Origin: Diadophis punctatus similis
Taxonomy: Eukaryota; Chordata; Lepidosauria; Squamata; Dipsadidae
Direction: 5' to 3'
Length of the DNA: 64,000 bases
Assembly: GCA_023053685.1 (NCBI GenBank)
Contig: JALIGW010000002.1
Location: forward strand, 247,081,356-247,145,355
Position numbers and translations under genes: made by a program. The notes beneath the pieces were generated by a model. The model saw nothing but the letters and a program-made list of their open reading frames with translations. It made no database searches and was not told where the DNA came from. This document shows, one piece after another, positions 57,599 to 64,000 of the stretch (within the stretch, counting starts at the first letter, position 1; the number at the start of each line of letters is the position of its first letter).

Positions 57599-57825
57599 AT
57601 CTAGTTGAACCCCCCTCCCCACCCAAACAGGAGACCCTACACCATTTCTGACAAATGGCAGTCCAGTCTCTTCTTGAAAGCTTCCAGTGATGAAGCTCCC
57701 ACAACTTCGGAAGGCAAGCTTTTTCCGTTGGTTGGTTGTGCTCACTGTCAGGATATTTCTCATTTCCAGGTTGAACCAGTCGTCAACCTGGGGATCATGG
57801 GGATGTTCATGGGGATGGTGCAAAG

Positions 57826-59284
57826 CAGGGGTATCAAACTCAATTTCATTGAGGGCTGCATTATGGTTGCCCTCAAAGGGCCAGTTGCATATAACACTGA
57901 CAACTCACAGAGGCTGGGCTGGTGTGGCCAGGTGGGCAAGGTCGGTTCAATACCACTCACTGGGTGTGGCTGACTTGGGATTTGGAAAGGGTGGAGGAGA
58001 AAGTTTGCAGGGAGCAGTTTCCTCCGTGTCCAACATCTCTGCCTTGACAGACCTCTAGAGAGCAAGAGGTGGCAGGGGAGCAGCCATCTCCGGTTCTGCA
58101 AGAGGGAGGCTGGTGTTGGTCAAAAGCAAATCCTTGTTTCCAGTCATGTGTGGTAAAGATGCTGGCTTGTTGCGGCAGCCTTCCCACACGCAGCTCCCCT
58201 GCCACCCTTCCCCCTCTCCAGAGATGTGTCAAGGCAAAAGTTGGACCTGGAGGAAACTGCTTCCTGCAAATGTTCTCCTCTGCGCTTCCACATGCAGCAT
58301 CTTCCTCCACCTCCTGTGTGTTTGGGAGGGGGAGGGGCAGGCAAGGCTGGGAGGGAGGATCCAGAGGTCTCCAGCAGAGGAAGGTGAGACAAGGATGAGC
58401 ACCAAAGCCTCATCCACCAGAGGAGCCTCGCCATCCCTCAGGCTACACAGAGGACCCCTGGATAGAGACATGGGCTGCCCAGAGCCCTGGCCAATGGAGA
58501 GCAAGCATCCAGCCCAGCCCTGGAGCTCCCGGAGCACCGGGATCTTGCAGCAGAGCCTAGTCCAGTCCTGCTTTCCCGAGGGAGTGCTCGGCCACGCTTA
58601 TCTCAAGGTTGCTGCTGCTGCTGTGCCTGCTCTCCTTGGCCAGGTTGCTCATGGTGAGTGTGGGAGGGCAAAGTGTGGGAGTCAGAGGGAGGCCCACTCC
58701 CTTTCCCTGTGAGGAGCCCTGGCTTTGTAAGCAAAGCATCCTCAGTGTTAGGATGGGATACCACCAGGAGAGGTCAGGAGGAGGGGGGCAAGGGGATGGC
58801 AAGGATAGCAGGGTTGATGGTGTCCAAGTGCTAAGGCAGGAGTTCACTCAAATCCTCCTTCCCTCTCTTTCCAATCGCCTTTCTTCCCTCGTCCGTCCCT
58901 CCCTCATTCCCATCTCTTTCCTTCCCTCCCTCCTTTTCCAGGAAGGGACAAGGGAGAGGAGGGGGTGGCAGAGCTGCCGGTTGCAATGGCCTTCCCACAT
59001 GGGGGCAGGGGCCATCCGGGTGAAACGGAAAGCACCTGGGGGCATAGGACTAGCTGCGAGGCACTGCCCAGCACCAGGGCCTCTGCCGCCTCCATGGCCC
59101 ACTCAGCACTCCAGACCCCCATGCACACGCCACCTCCTGTGCACACACCCAGGGGTAGCGTCCAGCTGGGGTGGGAAGGGCCGAAGCAGGGGGGGGGACG
59201 GCCCCTCACTGTCTCTAGGGTTGGTCACATCTAACCTGATCATGAGCTGGTTCTGATCCACGGGACTTGTGTTTGACGTATCTG
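57826..59284. mobile_element. Composite element, unit D copy (uninterrupted)
   Basis: Starts CAGGGGTATCAAACTC, ends TTTGACGTATCTG, 1459 bp. The simplest of the three copies and the best reference for the family. Confidence 0.6.
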
Positions 59285-60309
59285 ATATAGTATAAAAAAC
59301 AAACATAAAAAGAACTCATTGTTTGTATGTTTCTCTTTGTCTCTTCAATATTTTTTCAAAGTAAAACATCTCCACAACCCTTATCGGGTGACAGAAAACA
59401 TCTAGAATCCAGGACTTTTGGTAAACGTTTTGAGCTCAATTGTATCAAATTGGGTATGATTGATGATTTAAAACAGCACTCCCTAACATTTCGGGCTTGT
59501 GGGGTGGGAAGAGACAGAGGATGGTTCTGTGCAAGTGGCCGGCAGATGCATGCATGCAGAGCTCCATTTGTGGAAGTAGCTGGCCTGTGCACCCGCCGCT
59601 CACACAAATGGGAGCTTTGCACATCAGCTTGAGTGCCTGCCACTTGCACAAGTGGAGCTATGCATGCATACGCTCACCCACTGCTTGCACAGCCTACTTC
59701 CGAACAGGCCATAGCCTGTGGGTTGGGGACTCCTGGTTTAAAAGCAACCCATGAGAAATTAGTGGCATCCAACATTCTGGATGCAGCAGTCAGAACTCTC
59801 ACCAGAGTCTTCCTCAGACAAGCAGAGATGGAAAAGGTAGGACAGGCAGAAAAAGGGAAAGTCCCAAATACTTGGCCCAATATCAGAACAGAAATATTCA
59901 GGCAACAGCAAGAGGAATCAGATAACCTCTAACCTCTAACAAAGTTGTGGATTTTTTTTCCTTTTTAATTTAAAGCATACTTGAAGAATAATATGATAAT
60001 TGTGTTTGGTATTTTGGAATATTTGAGGCAATATAATGAAAAACAATCAGGAATACTTCTATATGTAGAGAAGGTCTTTGTCTATTTGGACTTAACAAAA
60101 ACCACAAGCAGGATTAGGGATCCACACTGTTCTGGTTTGCACTAGAAAGGCAATTTATGTACACATGTCTAAGAAGAGCTACAGTTTATTTGAATTATTA
60201 CTCTGGACTCCACCCAGAGTCCTTCGGGAGTTGGGCGGCATACAAATGCAATAAATAAATAATAATAATAATAATAATATGGTCTTTGCATGATATTTTA
60301 GACAACTAT
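59285..60309. other. Inter-unit spacer, unit D
   Basis: Matches 47392-49250 without the TA MITE. Contains a 60-bp L2 3' tip with (ATA)n at 60202-60280. No gene seen. Confidence 0.55.
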
Positions 60310-60697
60310 AGGTAGTCCTTGATTTACTACAGTTCATATAGTGATTATTCAAAGTTATAGAAGCACTGAAAACGTGACTTATGACCATTTTTCACACTTA
60401 TGACCGTTGCAGCATCCCGATGGTCACCTGATCAAACTTCAGATTCTTGGCAACTGATTTATGTCAGATGCAGTGTCCCTGGATCATGTGATCATCTTTT
60501 GTGAGCCTGTGACAAGAAAATCCAATGGGGAAGCCAGATTCATTTCATAATAGTGTTACTAACTTAACAACTACAGTGATTCATTTAACAAATGTGGCAA
60601 GAAAAGTCGTAAAACGGGGCAAAACTCACTTAATAACTGTTTCGCTTAGCAACAGAACTTTTGGGCTCAATTGCAGTCATACACCAAGGAGTATTTG
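60310..60697. mobile_element. MITE downstream of gene D (uninterrupted, 388 bp)
   Basis: GGTAGTCCTTG at the left and CAAGGAGTATTT at the right; the clean copy for comparison with A, B and C. Confidence 0.75.
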
Positions 60698-60787
60698 GGT
60701 TTCTCATGGAGCTCTCTCCACAATTCCTTTATTGATATGGTTTCTCCCATGTGTGGATGCTTCTATGGCGAGTAAAAGCGTTACTCC
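60698..60787 (-). pseudogene. Decayed C-terminal fingers of gene D
   Basis: Finger remnant beyond the AWSGVL stop, with minus-strand AATAAA at 60733-60728. Confidence 0.65.
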
Positions 60788-62106
60788 TTACAAAACTCCA
60801 CTCCAAGCACTCATCAGGTTTTTTTCTCCAGTATGGATCGTTTTATGGGTCATGAGATCACAACTCCTTTTAAAGCCATCTCCACATTCCACATATTTAT
60901 AAGGACTTTCTCCTGTGTGGATCCTCTTGTGGTAATTAAGATCATTACTACGACTAAAGCTCTTTCCACACTCCATGCATTTATAAGGTCTTTCTCCTGT
61001 ATGGATCCTCATGTGGGAATTAAGATCACTACTACGAGTAAAGGTCTTTCCACATTCCACGCATTTATAAGGTCTTTCTCCTGTGTGGATCCTCTTGTGG
61101 GAATTAAGATAACTGCTACAAATAAAGGTCTTTCCACACTCCATGCATTTATAAGGTCTTTCTCCTTTGTGATTCATTTGATGAGTTATAAAAGAACGAT
61201 GATAACAGAAGGTCTTTCCACACTCCATGCATTGATACGGTTTCTCTCCTGTGTGGATCCTCTTGTGGGTATTAAGATTACCACTCTTCCTAAAACCCTT
61301 TCCACACTCCGTGCATTGATATGGCTTCTCTCCTGTGTGGATCAAGTTGTGGGAATTAAGACTACTGCTACAAGTAAAGGTTTTTCCACATTCCAAGCAT
61401 TTATAAGGTCTTTCTGCTTTGTGAATTATTTTATGTCTTATAAAAGAATGATTAAAACAGAAGGTTTTTCCACACTCCATGCATGTATAAGGTCTTTCTC
61501 CTGTGTGGATCCTCTTGTGGGATTTCAGACTATTGCTAGAAGTAAAGGTCTTTGCACACTCCAAACATTTATAAGGTCTTTCTCTTTTGTGAATCCTATT
61601 ATGGGAGGTAAGATGATGACTCCTCCTAAAACCCTTTCCACACTCCATGCATTGATATGGCTTCTCTCCTGTGTGGATCAAGTTGTGGGATTTCAAACTA
61701 CTGCTAGAAGTAAAGGTCTTTCCACACTCCATGCATTTATAAGTTCTTTCTCCTTTGTGATTCCTTTCATGTTTTCTAAGAGAGTGATTATCACAGAAGA
61801 TCATTCCACACTCCCTGCAGGTATTTGATTTCTCATCTGAATGTGTGCTTTTATGAGAAAAGAGATGACCGGATTTATTGAATCTCTTTCCACACTCCAT
61901 AGATTTATATGGTCTGTCTCCCATATCAATGACTGTATGATAAGGAAGCCAACTGACCAGAAGAACACCATTGTTAATTTCACTTCTTGATTGCGTTGTT
62001 TCATCATTCTTTGGTTGCATCTGATCTTCAAATATCGCTTCCCCCCCTTTCAAATGGATCGCTTGGTGTTCCTGCTTGCAATTCTTATTCTCTTGCCCAT
62101 TAAAGC
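60788..62106 (-). CDS. Gene D exon 6: 11-finger C2H2 array
   Basis: Acceptor AG at plus 62107-62108. Fingers 2-12 keep both Cys and both His; fingers 1 and 13 are degenerate. No clean higher-order period is visible. Confidence 0.92.
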
Positions 62107-63771
62107 CTTGAAAAAGAAAAAGGAAAACTGTATTATTTTCATTCTAATAGGATTGGATCACAACCCTGAACTAATCTTTGACTTGGGACAATTCCATGTT
62201 GCCACAAACTTCCAAAGTGCATTGGACGCTGGGGCAGCAACATACCCAGCACCTCCCAACTTCAATAAAAGTCTCATCTCCACTTGTTTGCAGAGCAGAA
62301 TCTTTGAAAATCAGGGGGAATTTCTGGATGGCAATAGCTCCCCACCTTCAACTTAGACTAATGCCAAACTTGGTACACAAATCGGCATATCTCTAAGAAG
62401 GGAACATGCCTCTCAGAGGTCATCCGGTCTTGGTCATAGCAGCTGAGGGCCATCAGGAATCCCAGTGACCAGGTTCAGGGGGGAATACCGAATCCTGGTA
62501 GCCAGAACCTGGTTCAAGAGAGGCCACACCATCCCTGCATGGAGCCTGTCCCTCAGAGTCTTGCTAATGTCTTCTATGAAAGGGTATTGTGTATTTTAAG
62601 AGCAGAAAGCATTTTTTTTAAAAAAAATATTTATGTAAAAAGCCAGGCTATGCAGTTTTCCAATTTTTCCAATTTTCAGTTCACCTGTGGTCAATTCAAT
62701 TGATTAGACGTGATTTGGAAAGACACACAGCTCTCCATAGAAGGCCTCACAGCTGAGAATGCATACGGTAGCAGACCAAAAGCCATGAGGTCAAAGGAAC
62801 TGCCTGCAGAGCTCAGAGACAGGATTATTGCAAAGGAACAGATCTGGGGAAGGCTACCATAAAATTTCTGCTGCACTGAAGGTTCCTAAGAGCAAAATAG
62901 ACCCCCTTATTCTCAAATGGAAGAAGTTTGGCAGAACCAGGACTCTTCCAACAGCTGGTTGCCCAATTAAACTGAGCAATTGGGATAAAAGGGTCTTAGT
63001 ACGAGAGGTGACCGAGAAACCGATGGTCACTCTGACTGAGCTCCAGAAATTCTGGCAGAAGATGGGACAGCAGAAGTAGCCTGCAGTAATGCATTCTAAC
63101 CACTGCACCACCACGGCTCACAAATGTCCTAGAGTGGCCCAGCATGACTTGAACCCTATTTAACATCTCTGGAGGGACCTGAAAATGACTGTCCACTGAG
63201 AATCGCCATGCAACCTGACTGACCCTGAGAGGATTTGCAAGCAAGAATGGTAGAAAATCCCCCAACCCAGTGTGTGTAAAGCTTGTCACGTCATACCCAA
63301 AAAGACATTGGCTGTATGTGCTGCCAAAGGTGCTTCAACAAAGTACTGAGTGACAGAATCTGAATACTTATGCCAATGTGATATTTCAGTTTTTTCTTTT
63401 TAATAAATATGCAGACATTTCTAAAATTCTGCTTTCACTTTGTCAGTATTGGGTACCGAGTGAAGATTAAGGACAAAAAAAGTGAATTTCAACGACTGTA
63501 GTAACGTGCTGCAGCATAACAAAGTTGACAAAAGTGAAGAGGGCCTGAATACGTTCCGAATACACTGTAAATAAATGATTTTTTCCCCAGAAATAACATT
63601 TAACTCCCTTCTCTATATTTCTGAGCACAGACAGGGGTTCTTACCCAGAGAAAACAGATTCCTGGAATTCTCCAGCATGACTTCTGTGTGGAGAGCTTTT
63701 TGGTCAGCATCCAGTTGAGACCACTCCTCCTCCGAGAAATATACAGCCACTTCCTCAAAAGACACAACATC
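60788..63771 (-). CDS. Gene D: KRAB-C2H2 zinc-finger protein, 5' part outside the window
   Basis: Fourth copy. Only the KRAB-A exon (63771-63645) and finger exon (62106-60788) are inside the window; SCAN and linker exons would lie beyond 64000. The two exons join in phase 1 to give 440 codons including stop. The array has 11 canonical fingers flanked by a degenerate first finger and a last finger whose first Cys is Tyr. It ends in the AWSGVL tail shared with gene B. The linker between its fourth and fifth fingers reads HKRERP rather than HTGERP, and the sixth-to-seventh reads HKAERP, so spacing or rigidity may differ there. Confidence 0.85.
62107..62660. other. Intron 5 of gene D, near part
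   Basis: Shared with A-C. No gene seen. Confidence 0.5.
62661..63580 (+). mobile_element. Tc1/mariner relic, longest copy
   Basis: Plus-strand remnants of a Tc1 transposase: [16 protein letters not shown] near the start, [19 protein letters not shown] in the helix-turn-helix region (62828-63079) and the C-terminal CxEEWxKIPQ-like end near 63250. The 3' end region closes at about 63570 (GAATACACTGTA). Broken by several frameshifts, with the catalytic middle missing. Confidence 0.85.
63645..63771 (-). CDS. Gene D exon 5: KRAB-A box
   Basis: 127-bp exon reading [15 protein letters not shown] and MLEN. Its sequence is closest by eye to the KRAB exon of gene A. Confidence 0.92.
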
Positions 63772-64000
63772 CTGAACAAGGAAACAAGTTTCCCTATTAA
63801 CAGATACCAAGGATAATTTGATAATTTTCTTCCAATAATTCTAAGAAAGAGATATAGTGAACAAAATGGGCATCTTCTGCAGAATTCAGAATTCAGATCT
63901 CAACCCTTTTGGCTGACGGCACAACTAAATTACATTTCATCAAGCTGGCAGTATTTGGAATGCTTTATGGTGTAACCAACTAAAATATTCTTGGTCAATT
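63772..64000. other. Intron 4 of gene D, to window edge
   Basis: Counterpart of 4850-5060 and 27823-28110. Upstream exons lie beyond the window. Confidence 0.55.

Overview
This is eukaryotic nuclear DNA from a squamate reptile, most likely a snake. The signs are introns with GT/AG borders, CR1, L2 and L1 LINE fragments, a Sauria-type tRNA-derived SINE, LINE tails ending in (ATTCT)n, a (GATA)n microsatellite, Ty3/gypsy debris and a dense load of short hAT-type elements. No bacterial or viral gene organisation is present. The species call is inference from repeat content only.

The real genes are four tandem copies of one SCAN-KRAB-C2H2 zinc-finger gene, all on the minus strand. Gene A is 1246-6842 (first exon near 12.8-13.0 kb), gene B 24702-29574 (first exon near 31.7 kb), gene C 50115-55106 (first exon near 56.5 kb), and gene D is 60788-63771, cut by the window edge. 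Exons can be joined by eye: non-coding exon 1, SCAN exon, two short linker exons (118 and 74-80 bp), a 127-bp KRAB-A exon and one long finger exon. Splice phases agree and the summed coding lengths are multiples of three: A 817 aa with 18 fingers, B 596 aa with 9, C 758 aa with 15, D at least 440 codons with 11. They look like live KRAB-type transcriptional regulators with diverging finger arrays. Every array ends in decayed finger sequence that runs into the same MITE.

Layout on the plus axis: 0-0.7 kb repeats downstream of gene A; 0.7-6.9 kb gene A body; 6.9-12.8 kb intron 1 of A, filled with an L2 piece, an hAT element and a CR1; 12.8-13.1 kb promoter A1; 13.5-14.9 kb a second, orphan promoter copy; 15-16.75 kb unassigned; 16.77-21.7 kb composite repeats; 21.7-24.6 kb MITE split by an L2 LINE; 24.6-32.1 kb gene B and its promoter; 32.5-45.5 kb a nested transposon island (two L1-type elements, gypsy, hAT transposase relic, CR1 and a 3.2-kb hAT element); 45.6-49.9 kb composite repeats and MITE; 49.9-56.8 kb gene C and promoter; 56.8-60.7 kb repeats; 60.7-64 kb gene D.

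The most unusual items are mobile. Two non-autonomous hAT elements share termini and have perfect 8-bp target duplications but carry different passengers; one passenger looks like promoter plus exon 1 of the ciliary gene RSPH14, with an RFX-like X-box, start codon and splice donor. An L1-type element with a perfect 17-bp target duplication encodes ORF1 but no reverse transcriptase, a half-LINE layout like mammalian HAL1. Empty sites in paralogous units fix many insertions exactly and order the duplications.
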